Origin: Gnetum montanum
Taxonomy: Eukaryota > Streptophyta > Gnetopsida > Gnetales > Gnetaceae
DNA length: 35,504 nucleotides
Direction of reading: 5' to 3'
Assembly (NCBI GenBank): GCA_015680685.1
Contig: MNCI01008673.1
Span: forward strand, 163,703 to 199,206
Both the position numbers and the translations under genes were made by a program. Below are positions 19,346 through 30,568 of the stretch, in pieces (the stretch's first letter is position 1; each line of letters begins with the position of its first letter). Below the pieces are notes generated by a model. That model did no database searches, had not been told where the DNA came from, and saw only the letters and a program-made list of their open reading frames with translations.

Positions 19346-20914
19346 ATGGTGCTAAGGCTTTTGAACCATTTTTAGTTCTACATGATCTTTACTTTACAAG
19401 CTTGCAATCTTTGTGTTTAGAAAATGTAAAATTCTAAGGCTCATGCTAAAAATTTGGTTACTGCTAATATAGGGAAAGAGCTTAATTGAACCAATAATTA
19501 GGTGTACATCATTTTCATTTATCATGTGCTTCTACTTGAAGCTTGTGTGATGACTGAGCTTCTTCATAGAAATAAATTTTAATTCTATAGTTCAATTTTA
19601 AATAGCTTTATCAAAAGATCTTCTTTTTCAAGTCTTACTAGTTTTCACTTATTTAGCTAGATTAAAATTCCATTAAGTACATTCCTATTTCTTTAAACTC
19701 CACATCATAATATTAATAATCTCTACTCTTAAACTTCAAGATCATTGAACTTTATCTCTTAGATAAAACAAGCTCTTAATCATAACATATGCTCGAGCTT
19801 AATTCTAGAACTTACATTTAAAAGGAAAAATTTTGGCTTTTTTTATCAAGTACATGAAAATTTAGGTCCTTTGTAAAACCAAATTTTAATTCTATGAACC
19901 AGTTCTAAACAGCTTTTCCAAGAGCTCTCCTTTTTTGAACTTCATTAATCCCTACCATGGTTAGCTAGATTAAATATTTTATTTAACATGTTCATTACTT
20001 AAGCTTATTTATAAAATTCTCATCATTTTTATTATTTAAAAGTTCTGATCTCCTTTTACCCTATTGTTTGGATAAGACAAGCTGTTAATCATAATCTCTA
20101 TTGTGGCATGATCCTTGGTCTTTGCATCTGAAAGATATAAGCTTGGCTCTTGTGCTTATGTGGTAGAAATCTTTGTAAAAGCATGAATTAGTTCTCATGA
20201 TGGACTTCAATGATGATTCTTCTTTAAGAATTGAGTCTTTGTATAGAAACAAATTTTGGTTCTACTACAAGAAGATCTAGACATAGTTCTTATAATAATC
20301 AATCAATATTCATTGAGCTATAAAAACTAATTTACTTATGCCTTACCCTAATGCTTGATTCTAATCTTTGGATTATTACATTATTGCCACTTTAGATCCA
20401 TGCCTTATGTGTTTAAACTTTTAAATGTGGAAAAGTCTCATGGAACCAAATTTTTATTTCTAGCCACTAGCTTAAGTAATTAAGCTACCATAAGGAATAA
20501 GATGCTATAAATTCAAAAACAAAACTATCATACTTTTATCAAGTTTGGAAGATTTGATCCATATAATAAGAGGTACTCATCTTTCTAAACTCCAAGCTTA
20601 ATAATCTTGATCCAGCTTGTTGAAGTCTTATGATAGAAAATATTCTCTAAGAATAAAAATTAACATTAATATTTGGTGATAAATATTGTAATTCAACAAC
20701 AATGTCATCAGCTAAATTCAAACTCTTGGTTTTAAACCTATACCTCTATTAACTTGATTTTTAAAGTATAAGATTTTATTTTCTGGTGATTTTACCTTTA
20801 TCTGTTTAGAACTTATTAAAGAGCTTGAGCTTATGTTTTGAGTATCTATCCTTAATAAAAATTCCATTTGATGGTATAGCTTAAACACAAAACTCATGTG
20901 TTTTTTGGGCCTTC
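19346..20914. repeat. Old spacer with diverged ~300-bp tandem repeats; no gene seen
   Basis: Anchor phrases recur at regular distance: AAATTTTAATTCTAT at 19574 and 19881 (307 bp), GATAAAACAAGCT at 19762 and GATAAGACAAGCT at 20071 (309 bp), with TAGCTAGATTAAA between them in both units. Weaker copies start near 20251 (AAATTTTGGTTCTA) and 20448. No coding frame is visible. Tat/Ogre-type Ty3/gypsy elements often carry tandem repeats in their 3' untranslated region, so this may be the 3' region of the older element E3 that E1 and E2 split. Confidence 0.6.
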
Positions 20915-20919
20915 AACTA
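20915..20919. repeat. Target-site duplication of E2, left copy
   Basis: AACTA precedes the LTR end at 20920 and recurs at 33268-33272 directly after the other LTR. The perfect 5-bp match proves that the two LTRs belong to one insertion. Confidence 0.9.
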
Positions 20920-21810
20920 TGATGAGGAACAAGTATTCCCTATGCCCAACCATACGAATCACAAGTGTTCATTCGCAATCTAATCAAATGTCGTAGACTT
21001 AGATCCTAAGTCGCCTTAGTCTTAACCTATGAAGCCAAGGGTTGTATGATTGTTATTTACCTAACTCACACTTACGTTATTAGTACATATGGTTAAATCT
21101 GAGTTAAGGCACATGATATTTTTTTTATAAGTATCTTTATATATTTTCGTCCTAATGGCTAGATGAGTGAATGAAGATTTAATAATTAATAATTTAACTA
21201 CTTAGCTAATCTAGTAATTAACTATCCTAACATAAAATAACCATTCCCACTTACCACACACATCTTAAAATAGTATTGACGCTACTAGATTACCAAGTGG
21301 CTATTAGTGGACATACAAAATGGCCACTAATAGGATTACCAAGGGTAATGCGTTATGCTCAAAGTGGTCGTGCGTATGTATTTATGGTTAAGTATATTAA
21401 CTAATTAAGACCATGAATGTAGATTGCATTAAAATTAAAGTGCAAGTAGAACAAAGTAAACTAATCCAAGTGCCGCAATGAATATCATAAATCTCGATTT
21501 TATTGTTGTTCACACTAATAGGTTCAGGTATATGGCATTTGAAGAAAGCACCATACAATCTCTTTAATTCACACTATAGGCACTCAGAAAAAAATATTCT
21601 AACTCTTGAGAAATAAACTATAAGGGCTTCACTATGCTACCAATCTAAGATGTCATAAATGTAGGTGGTGATTGCATTTATATAGGCCTTACCAGCATCA
21701 ACATTGACACATTTGTGTCAATGCATCTAACCATGCATTGATGGGGATATGTCTATGGGGTTGCATCAACACATGCTCATTGATGTATCCTATCTTGACA
21801 CAACTCATCA
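20920..21810 (-). repeat. 3' LTR of E2 (891 bp)
   Basis: It runs TGATGAGTTG to CCTCATCA on the minus strand. The TATA box TATATAAA is at 21677-21684 (complement). A perfect dyad CATTGAC-N8-GTCAATG at 21702-21723 lies 17 bp upstream of the TATA box. The preceding PPT is weak (TTGAGGTA, 21811-21818 complement). Confidence 0.9.
21702..21723 (-). promoter_or_regulatory. Dyad upstream of TATA, E2 3' LTR
   Basis: Arms CATTGAC and GTCAATG are perfectly complementary around an 8-bp spacer (ACATTTGT). The 5' LTR copy has different arms in the same place, CATCAAC and GTTGATG. Confidence 0.6.
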
Positions 21811-22013
21811 TACCTCAAGACTGACCAAAAACTCATTCTCAAGTGAACACAAATAGGATCGAGCTTCTTACAAAATTTGGAAAAGTATGGAATTTATTAA
21901 CTAGCAAATAAATAGACAAACTCTACTCACATTGAGTGCTAGATTGTATGAGATTACAAAAATTAGTGTCCATTACAACCATATTGGATAGTTTACAAAC
22001 TTTTAGTAGGCAT

Positions 22014-24890
22014 TTATAGAGATGTTGAAGACGTGGTAGATTCTAAAAGAATTCCTAGAGGTGGAGGCTCCTATGGTGCTGAAGGTCCTTTACCTAGTTC
22101 CAATGTTGATGATGGTTGAGGCTAACCTATTGTTGCTACTACTATTGATGGAATTTTGAAAGCATACAGTAATCCTTTCATCTTTTCCTCTTTACCACAT
22201 GAGTCATAGGTAGTCCACATAACTTCACTGATGTGGTTTGGAGTAGGGATGTCCCATAAGCACAACTTTGAAGGAAACAACTCCTTTATGTTGATAAACT
22301 ATGCTGCAAATTGTTTACGTTCAATATCGAATGTCTTTACTAGGTTCTACAATTCATGGTACTCATTCATCCTTCAAGCTAGATTCTCAACAATGAATCA
22401 TTGATCAGCGAATTTACTTTTGAGAACTTCAAGCTTTATGTTGGTTGTCTCCAATTTTTATTTTGTTTCCTTGTCATACTTGAATTCTACCACATAAAAG
22501 AGGTAGGAACTAGCCACCTATTTCTCCAACTCAGTGCTTGATTTCCTTCCTGTCAACATAGCCAAGTTTGTATAGCAGAGATTAGCAAACTTCATGTATT
22601 CCATCATCTTCTGTATCTACAACTCCTTTAGGCAAATTTCAACTTTGTTGTATGCATGCAATCCATCAAAGATGAACTACCACATGTTACCTTATTATTG
22701 GAGTTCTTGGAAATTCTTATTCATCTTCACCTTTGTTAATTGGATCTCCTTCTCATTGATCTCCTTGAGGAGCCTAACCTAGTCCTTGTAGTGATTCTTC
22801 ATCCATTCAAATTTTAGGGTCTCATTTTTCTAGGTGGCTACCTTAATGATCATTTTTTGGTAAAGCACATGGACTTCCTCCATCAAGAAATTTCTGTTCT
22901 CCACTACCAACCTTCTCAAATCAAGGTTAACCTTAGCTAGCTACTCCTGTTATTAGCAAATAAACTCAACCATATGGTTTTTCTACTTCTCAACATTTCA
23001 CAGGCAATGGATATCTTTAGTTAAGACCAAGATTTCTTTATGGATTTGTAACAAGTCCTTGTTGGTGTTGAAGGCCATGGCCTCTAACAAGGATGCGTCA
23101 AGAACCACTACCTTCTTCGCATTCTTGGCCTCATGTAATCTACGATGAAGTTGAAAAGCATCATTCCTTATGAGTTCTGGCCTGAGAATGGTTGGATTAG
23201 AGAAATGGGTCTGTAACTTTGCAACCTTAGCAACCAACCATTGATTCTCAATGGTGGTTGCCTTTAGTTGGATGTTGGCAATGAGTGATTTACCCTTTGT
23301 TTCAAGTAGCTTGGACTAGGTACTAGTGATTTCATCTAGAAGATCAAAGATTGTTGGAAGCAATTGCCTAGCTTCCATTAATTATTCCAACACTTCTTCA
23401 TGTTGGACAGTGCTTAATTGATAACTTCCTACTCCTATAAATGTCTAGATGTCCACCATTGCAATAATGTCTAGCATGATCATTGCAGGAGCATTTAGAG
23501 CTTCAGCTATCTTGTTGGTCACTACTTTTGCTACTATCTTCTAGCCTTTATATTGCATGACTAGGACGATTACTCCTTCACCCTCATCCAATCTAATAGA
23601 GATAGTTATAAAATTTCTTAATATTTTTAGAAATATTTGTTGAAGGATGGACACTATGATCTCTCGGGTAGTTATATTTGGCCTTGCGGGTACTTGGTCT
23701 CTTTGTGCTAAGAATAATGAGGCAGCTTCTTGGTCCAACCAACTGATGGTCTTGGTGACCTCATTAAGATCGCTTAGGGCTAGATGGTAAACTGATGACT
23801 CCCAACCACTTGTTTAGCCTTATTTTTATTATAACTACTTCTCATGGAGTTTCCATAGCCTTTCCACAATTACAAGTACCTCTGGTGTAGTTTCTCCTAT
23901 AGGTGGTGGTGGTGGTGGTGGCCTCTCCTCTTTTTGCAACCTAATTGCTACCTTGTCCTTCATCATCTCCTACCATGATGTGGAAAGATGATGAGAAATC
24001 ATGTTGTTGGTGTGGTGTATTATGCCTCCTCTTTTACATAGTTTTTTAATGAGGCATAGAAAGAGGAATGTCTTCCTTCCCTTTTCATTATCCTTAAAGT
24101 GCTTATCTATCTGTAGATAGATAAGCTAGGGAAGGTTGACAAGTAATTTTCTACTTAAAGTAGGACATGCATGGGTAGAGAAGGTTGTTACCTTACTTGG
24201 CCTCATTATGGGGTTCAAGTGATAGGTTGTGATTTTAAAATAAGCATGATCCACCTTCATGAGTGGACCCTACTCCTTACCATTAACTTCATGGAAATGC
24301 TAGATCCATTCCTTTTTGGCTTCAAGATCTGCTTGGGTAGAGATTTCCACCAACTTTTCCCTATGTTAAGCAAACCAAGGACCTTAGCAATGGCCTCAAA
24401 TGAGTAGGAGATGGTGATGTATTTAATTTTTATGGATGCATCTCCTTATTAGTTGTTGCAAAACAAACAAGTCTTCCCCATGTACCATTCTCTATTGGTA
24501 GAGAGAATGAACCACATGGAAGACCCCTGTAATTGGATGTGAACGTATTTAGATGCCAACTCCAAGAAGGATCAAAATTTCAATTCTTGGAGAATGGAAC
24601 TTTGAACCTCCTTGGATGTTATCCTCTTCAAGCATATCTTCATCAGGATGACTTCCAGGTTAGGCCTTAGTCTATGATTCATTTTGCATGGATTGACCTA
24701 TTTCTATTATGGGAATTTGTTAGATAGATTTCACTTAAGGCTCCTTCTAAAGAGATCTTGTCATATGGATTTCTTTGGCCACTTTCTCTTGGGGCTATTG
24801 TGGTTGTTACTGTTGGCCCCTTCCTCCTCTTGGTTGCTTTTCCCTAGGCTAGGAAGGCCATTCCACCTGTGGTCCTCACTTTGGTTCCAT
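22014..24890 (-). pseudogene. ORF3 of E2: post-integrase protein, homologous to ORF3 of E1
   Basis: An ATG at 24890 opens a frame that ends at a TAA at 22014. Blocks shared with E1, in order: PREKQPRGGRGQQ, REWYMGKTCLFCNN, IKIKYITISYSFEAI, a KKLCKRGGI block, a Pro-rich linker with six prolines in a row, then a long helical region (22740-23340) containing KLQTHFSNPTIL, LAKVNLDLRRLVVENRNFL, MEEVHVLYQK and KNHYKD, and the end block EKMKGLLYAF. Heptad-like Leu/Ile/Val spacing suggests a coiled coil. Many Gln codons have become stops. Keeping a comparable frame in two diverged families indicates past selection. Function is unknown; the LPF..LITRLC-type core resembles Athila-associated 'plant transposon protein' domains. 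Confidence 0.65.
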
Positions 24891-26976
24891 TTGTGATCAC
24901 AAACATATCTAAGGATTAGCTATTTATTTCATAACCCTTAGGTTGTTCAATACATTTCTTACTAAATCATGTTACAATTAGGCTTGTTTGTGATATTGGT
25001 AAGTTATATTATTTTAATTATTAGCTACCAAAGTTTGGTTGTTAAGTTTAACCTAGTTAAGATGAGTAATTTATTATTATTTTAATGCGTAAATCTTATG
25101 GAGTTAGAAAAATTTCAAAAATTTTACTAAAGAAAACCAAAGGTTTATGATCCCCAAGACAAAAATCTTACCTCTGGGAGCTTAAGGATCAAAAAACAAG
25201 AAGAATCAAGTTAGTGGTTTGAGAGTTATGGTGCTTGGAAGATTCTTAGGCTTTGAAAAATTAAAAAACTCCTCTTGCATTTGGAAGAAATGATATAAAA
25301 TATGGCTAAGTGTTACAACTATATATATATTTGTTTTGTTGCATTGACAAGGTTACGTTGATGAATCCCATTGCATCGATGGAGATGCATCAATGTAGCT
25401 ATTTTAGCCAGTTTTTCACATAATGAAAATGAGTAATTTCAAAAGAGTTTGGAAATGAATCCAAAAGCATATAAGGATAGCAAAAGCATGAAAGAGGGTT
25501 ACAAGTTCATTGGTAGAGGAGTTGAATTGGATTTGTATGAGTGGATAATTCCAAAAGAGAGTAAGACTAGACATTTATAAGGTAAAATGATGAGATCAAT
25601 TATAGAAAATGGCCAAGGGAGAGGAAATTTAACTTATAAAAATGAAAGGGTATGCAAGTGGATCCTTCCCAAAGTAGGCTCATGTCATTAATGCCCTTTC
25701 ATGCTTTCATCCCAAGTAGTTCATAGGAACCAAGGGTGATTAATGGTTGTTGTAAGTTAAAAATGAAATCCACATGAGATATTAGCAAAGGATTGTGTCA
25801 TATGCCCTAATAGATGTATTAAATAACCATGATAAGAGGTAGTGAGGTGGTAGATGATGAGGGCATAATGATTGGAGAGGGAGAATGGTAAGATATTCTC
25901 ATCTTGTTCGCATTCTTTCCTTGTAAAATATGTGATTAAGATGATCTATTATTATCCCATCCTCAATTGAGACAAAGGCCATCCATATTTAGTTATCTCA
26001 CATTGCCATATTTAGTCCCTTTGACAAACAAGAGTTTATGCCAATCCCAAAGGACAACCACCACACCAAGAAAAAAAGAAAAGAAAAGTAGGAAGATGGC
26101 CTTAGTTAGAGGGATGCCTTTAGGCATGGATAACATGTCTTTCTAGCCCCATAACTAGTGCTTGTAGCTCATTATTTTTTCTATGGAGTATGCTTTGAAT
26201 TCCCATGTTTGTGTTTTTTTTTCATGGAAACATCACCATGCAAAGACATGCTTCCTATTATGGTCAATAGTAGGAGTGGTGAGAGACCAATGGAGAAAAA
26301 TCATAAAACTTAAGAAAGTAGTTGGAAATAAAGATGATAAATCCTCTTGAAGTCACACCCTTGCCCATTCCTTCTTGATCTGTTTTCAGTCCATTAAGTA
26401 ACAAGATCATTAATTACTTTAAGTTTTAATTGTGGAAGGACATCATGCTTTCACAATACAGAGCCTCATAGTGTTTGATGGAATGGATAGATGTTGTGAA
26501 CTCACTTCCTGATATCATTAGAAAATCAACAATCTATTAACCAAGGAAAAAAATCCCAAAATGAAATTTGATCATTTAATGATCAATCATAACATTAGAT
26601 TATGCATTAATTAACTTCTAGTAGTAGTAGCAACCATGACAAAAACTCAAGATTACCTACCAACAAAAGAAAACAAAAACAAAGAACACATAAGAACAAT
26701 TTACAAGGAACAAAGTGAAAAATATAAAAGAAGATATAAATATTCAAGAAAATGGAAAACTTATGAAGAATGATGTAAAACAAAAAGTTGAAAAATCGAG
26801 TAGCCTACACAGAATGTTAACATTGGTGGCCATCTCCCCCATGATTGAGTTAAAAGGGAGAAATTGAAAAAATAGAATGTTCTTGCCTATCTATGGAGGT
26901 GTTCATATCACCAATTATGCAAGTATTCAAGAAAAGCTTTATTTGTTGGATGTTGACTAACAACTGTTGTTGGACT
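24891..26976 (-). other. Spacer between integrase and ORF3 of E2; no gene seen
   Basis: It has stops in all frames and no recognised domain, but is alignable with 8578-10589 of E1 and similar in length (2.1 versus 2.0 kb). A short AT repeat (ATATATATAT) is at 25320-25330. Confidence 0.6.
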
Positions 26977-28055
26977 TCAAGGATGGTAAATTATCATTGC
27001 CCCAAAAGGAAAAGTTGTATGAATGATATAAGGTCCTTTAAGCATTGATAGGGCTACTTGTTGATTTTCTTCTTGTACATTTAATGTCATTAAGCATTTC
27101 TTTTGCGCTAAACTTAGATTGAGGTCAAGCTCATAAGCTATTGATAGTATACAAAGCTCAGCTTGGATTTGAAGGGTTGATGATTTTCCAAACACTAACT
27201 CATAGGGAAAATAACCAATAGGAAGTTTCCAAGTGGATCAATAAACCCATAAAGTATCATTGAGTTTGGTGCTCCAGTCTTTTCGATATTTTTTAATGGT
27301 GCATGTTAGTATCCTAGTTATTTTCCTATTAGTAACTTCGACTTGACTATCATCTTAGGAGTGATAAGGAATTGTTAATTTATGTTTCACCCCTAAGCTT
27401 TGCATTAATTTTCAAAAAGTAGCACCTATGAAATGAATTCCATAATCAAAATTAAGTGCACTTGGCATGTCAAACTTGTTTACCACACTTCATTTAACAA
27501 ACCATGCTATAGTAGAAGATGAATAGTCACTGATGATTGCAACTTTGACCTATTTGGTGTAGCAGTTAATGCTACAATGACATATGCCTTCTTGTTGGAC
27601 ATGGGATTAATGGGTCCCATGAAATCAATAATCCAAAGATCAAAAGGTTCCAATGGTTAGACTCACTATTGGGATCCTTCCATTTGTATAATCATTCCTC
27701 CATCTCTTTAGCATCTCTCACACCAATGGAAAAATTAATGGACATTCCTAAAGATCATTGGCCAGTAGTATCCTACCATGAGGATTTTCACAGTCATCCT
27801 CCTTTCTACGTAATGGCCCATGCAAAGACCTTCATAAGCATCTTGGAGGATTTGTAGTTGATCAGCATTAGGCATGCATCATTGTACCAAGTCATCAATG
27901 TAAGCCTTATAAAGATTATCCATGATTTCCATGTAATGCTTGGCTTGGTGAAGAAACTATTGTTTCTTCTTATTATCTTATTCCTGAGGAGTCTCCTAAG
28001 TGAGTATTTAAGTAACTCTTCGTCTCCTAAGCGAGTAGCTAAGAAAGTAACTCTT
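26977..28055 (-). pseudogene. Integrase of E2, degenerate with internal deletion
   Basis: The zinc finger region (about 27680-27860) reads EGLCMGHY then WCERC, so the two cysteines survive while the first histidine is Tyr. The core keeps D (FDYGIHF) and E (SQVEVTNRK) with 35 residues between. The block WSTKLNDTLWVY and LPIGYFPYELVFGK follow. Compared with E1, roughly 50 codons between NQQVALSM and GPYIIH are missing. The C-terminal tail FPFGAMIIYHP ends at a stop at 26977, with no chromodomain. A 30-34-bp tandem duplication (27991-28020 and 28022-28055, GTCTCCTAAG...GTAACTCTT) lies at the RNase H border. Confidence 0.88.
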
Positions 28056-28480
28056 TGTGCCAATTAGAACCTTCAGGAATTTGAACTTCAATAGCTTTTT
28101 TGAAGAGGATTTCATCTAGGAATTGATCAAATAAAAGTACCTTGTCCTCTTTTTTGTCCCATCGCAATCGAGATAAGTAATTAGCAACCACATTCTTAGT
28201 TTTCTTTCTATCCACCATTGTGAGATTGAACTCATATAGAATTACTAACCATTGTGAGATGTGAAAGGGTCTAGACCAATCTAGGGCATGTAGAATTAGG
28301 GTTTCTATGACCTTTTGCTTTAATTATTGGAATGCTAACTTGCATTTCTTGGTCTAGTTGAAGGGTGCATCTGTCTTTGTCAACTCAACTAGTAGCTTAG
28401 TAATTTTCAAGAAGTTCTCAATGAAGCATTAGTAATAACTACTATGGCCAAGGAATGATCTTACATCTTTCACTATTTTA
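28056..28480 (-). pseudogene. RNase H remnant of E2, core deleted
   Basis: The C-terminal end block YLSRLRWDKKED and the N-terminal RT-side block are present, but about 260 bp that in E1 encode ISRSIVDAQ and ALEKSRHYVLG are gone. The junction lies at a repeated ACCATTGTGAGAT (28214-28226 and 28248-28260), suggesting deletion by recombination or slippage between short repeats. Confidence 0.75.
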
Positions 28481-29400
28481 GGTTTCCTAGTGATTCCTTG
28501 GATGATTTGTACCTTTTTTGGGTTCACCTCAATTCCTTTCTTTGAAATATATACCTTCTTGAACTATCATATGACTTTTCTTCCAATTAAGCTTGAGGTT
28601 AGTCTCCACACATCATTGAAGCACTTGTTAGAGATGGTCCAAGGCTTCCTCAAATGTGGTACCATATGTAGAGAAGTTATCCATGAAGACTTATACTCCA
28701 CTACCAATCTGCTATTGAAAGATGCTAAGCACCAAATGTTGGAAAGTAGCAGGAGCATTGCACAGGCCAAAGGGCATTTTTCTGTATATAAAAGTCCCCC
28801 AGGGACTTGTGAACATTATTTTGTCATGATCTTCTAGTGCAATTTGGATATGGTTATAGCCACTATAACCATCTAGAAAGTTGTAGCAATGACTTGCTAT
28901 GGTGTCTAATACTATGTTGATAAATGGCAATAGAAGAATGATATTTGAAAGTTGCCATGTTCAACAACCTGAAATCTATGTAGACTCTCCATTTCGCTTC
29001 TTTCTTGGATACAATCATGAGTGGGCGTACCCATTTTTTGTCTACAATTAAATGTATGAACCTAATCTTGAGAATTTTTTTTACTTTTTTTTACAACCTG
29101 TTTAACCTTTGGGTTTAACCTTCTTTGTGGTTGCCATTTTAGCTTCATGGAAGAATCTATATAGATGTGGTATTGACATATTCATAGATATATCCTAGTA
29201 AGTTCATGATATGACTAAGAAAAGGTTGTTGGTCACTTGTTCATCATCTTTAATAGCTTCTTTTCTAATCTTGAGCAAGGTTGGCATTAATGATTACCAG
29301 CTTGCCATTGTTAAGGAAAGCATATTCTAAAGTTGTTAGTAAAGCTTTCAGTTCAAGGGGCTTCTACTTAAAGTAATCAAGGATTTCCAACTCTTCCTAA
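28481..29400 (-). pseudogene. Reverse transcriptase of E2, catalytic Asp lost
   Basis: The open stretch 28712-28930 contains FLDGYSGYNHIQI (motif A) and TSPWGTFIYRKMPFGLCNAP then ATFQ (motif B), both close to consensus. The catalytic box at 28676-28687 reads FMDN instead of FMDD. The thumb region follows with stops. The upstream finger region to about 29400 is frameshifted. Confidence 0.9.
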
Positions 29401-29642
29401 TTCATTTCATTTAATGTGTGAGAGAGTTGACTATGGAGCTACTATATTTCATCCATGTCCTCAATGTAGGCACTTGTGAGTTTTTTTTTTTATGATTCCA
29501 TGCATATTGTGGATTTAACTTAATGAATAGATATCAGCCAATGGGTACCTTCCTACTTTGTGGTTGTTGCATATAGGCACTTCTGAATAACTGTTATTTT
29601 GGCACACTCATTGCATGCTTGGATAAATGTATCTTTTACTGC

Positions 29643-30053
29643 TCATATTCTATGCATACAATGGCATCCTGTATTGTTGTATGTGATGCACAAAACCCTC
29701 TTCTTCTCTAGTTTGTCAAATCTATTTTTCTTGGAAATTTTCAAGGAAAGGTTTTGAATCCCCATCTTGGCATCTATAGTACTTAGCCATGTCCTTTCTA
29801 TAATGATAGGGAAGTCCCCTTGCAATTGTCCATGTGAATCACAAGGAAATCTACAAGACAGGATCACCCATAAATGGTGGCCATAATATCCTTCACTAGC
29901 CCTAAATAAATACTGATGGACTAACTCTAGTCTGATACTACTCTTTTTAAGATAAGGTAGGTTCCATCTCTTGTACATTTCTTGGGAGATTAATTTCACT
30001 CTAGAACCTGAGTCCAATAGAGCCTTACATGGATCATTCCCTGCAATTTGCAA
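29643..30053 (-). pseudogene. Aspartic protease of E2 (open 136-codon fragment)
   Basis: The frame is open for 136 codons and carries the active-site block ALLDSGSRVKLIS, with catalytic Asp at residue 14 of the fragment, and IIIERTWLSTIDAK near residue 90. This is the best preserved enzyme in the window, but it has lost continuity with Gag and RT. Its ATG is an internal Met and not a natural start, since protease is made within a polyprotein. Confidence 0.85.
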
Positions 30054-30568
30054 ATAATTGAAGGAACTCCTAAGATCAAATCATTTTTGTGAAGGTGACC
30101 AGCCTTTATCCAATACATGACTGTGTGGGTCAACATAACAATGTGGACATTAGAGGTCCTTTGGTTTAAAGATGGCTGAAGGGTACTTTCAAAGATAGAT
30201 GAGGTAGGGTTAGTGGCCATTGGTGTTTTCAAGGATTTTGTGGAGCTATTCATTCTAAAAAATTATCTCTTGCAAGGCTTCAGTTCAAAACTACTTGGAT
30301 GAGTCTCCAACTGTAAGTTCACTACCTTCGCGGCATTTTGGTATTGTGGCTGTGGTGACATTTTCCCTTACATAAGTAGAGCAAGTGATAAGAATGTGGT
30401 AGTTGGTGGTGCAGGAGCTATTGAGTGATATGGAGTATGAAAAAAGAAGAAAACTCCTCCTTTGAGTCATAGAAATGTGTCTCCCTTTTGTGAATGAAGG
30501 GATCCCTATTATACTCCTTTACACTTTTACGTTTCTCAATTCCCCTTCTTCTTTGGCCATATATTCAA
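30054..30568 (-). pseudogene. Gag-protease linker of E2, shortened
   Basis: Coding-like sequence joins Gag to protease, with blocks such as HKNDLILGVPS shared with E1. The zinc-knuckle segment present in E1 is missing here. Confidence 0.55.

Noticed and set aside
24171-24407. 78-codon plus-strand open frame
   Set aside because: It is antisense to the ORF3 block shared by E1 and E2; the minus-strand frame has cross-element conservation.
28490-28837. 115-codon plus-strand open frame
   Set aside because: It is antisense to the E2 reverse transcriptase, whose motifs are clear on the minus strand.
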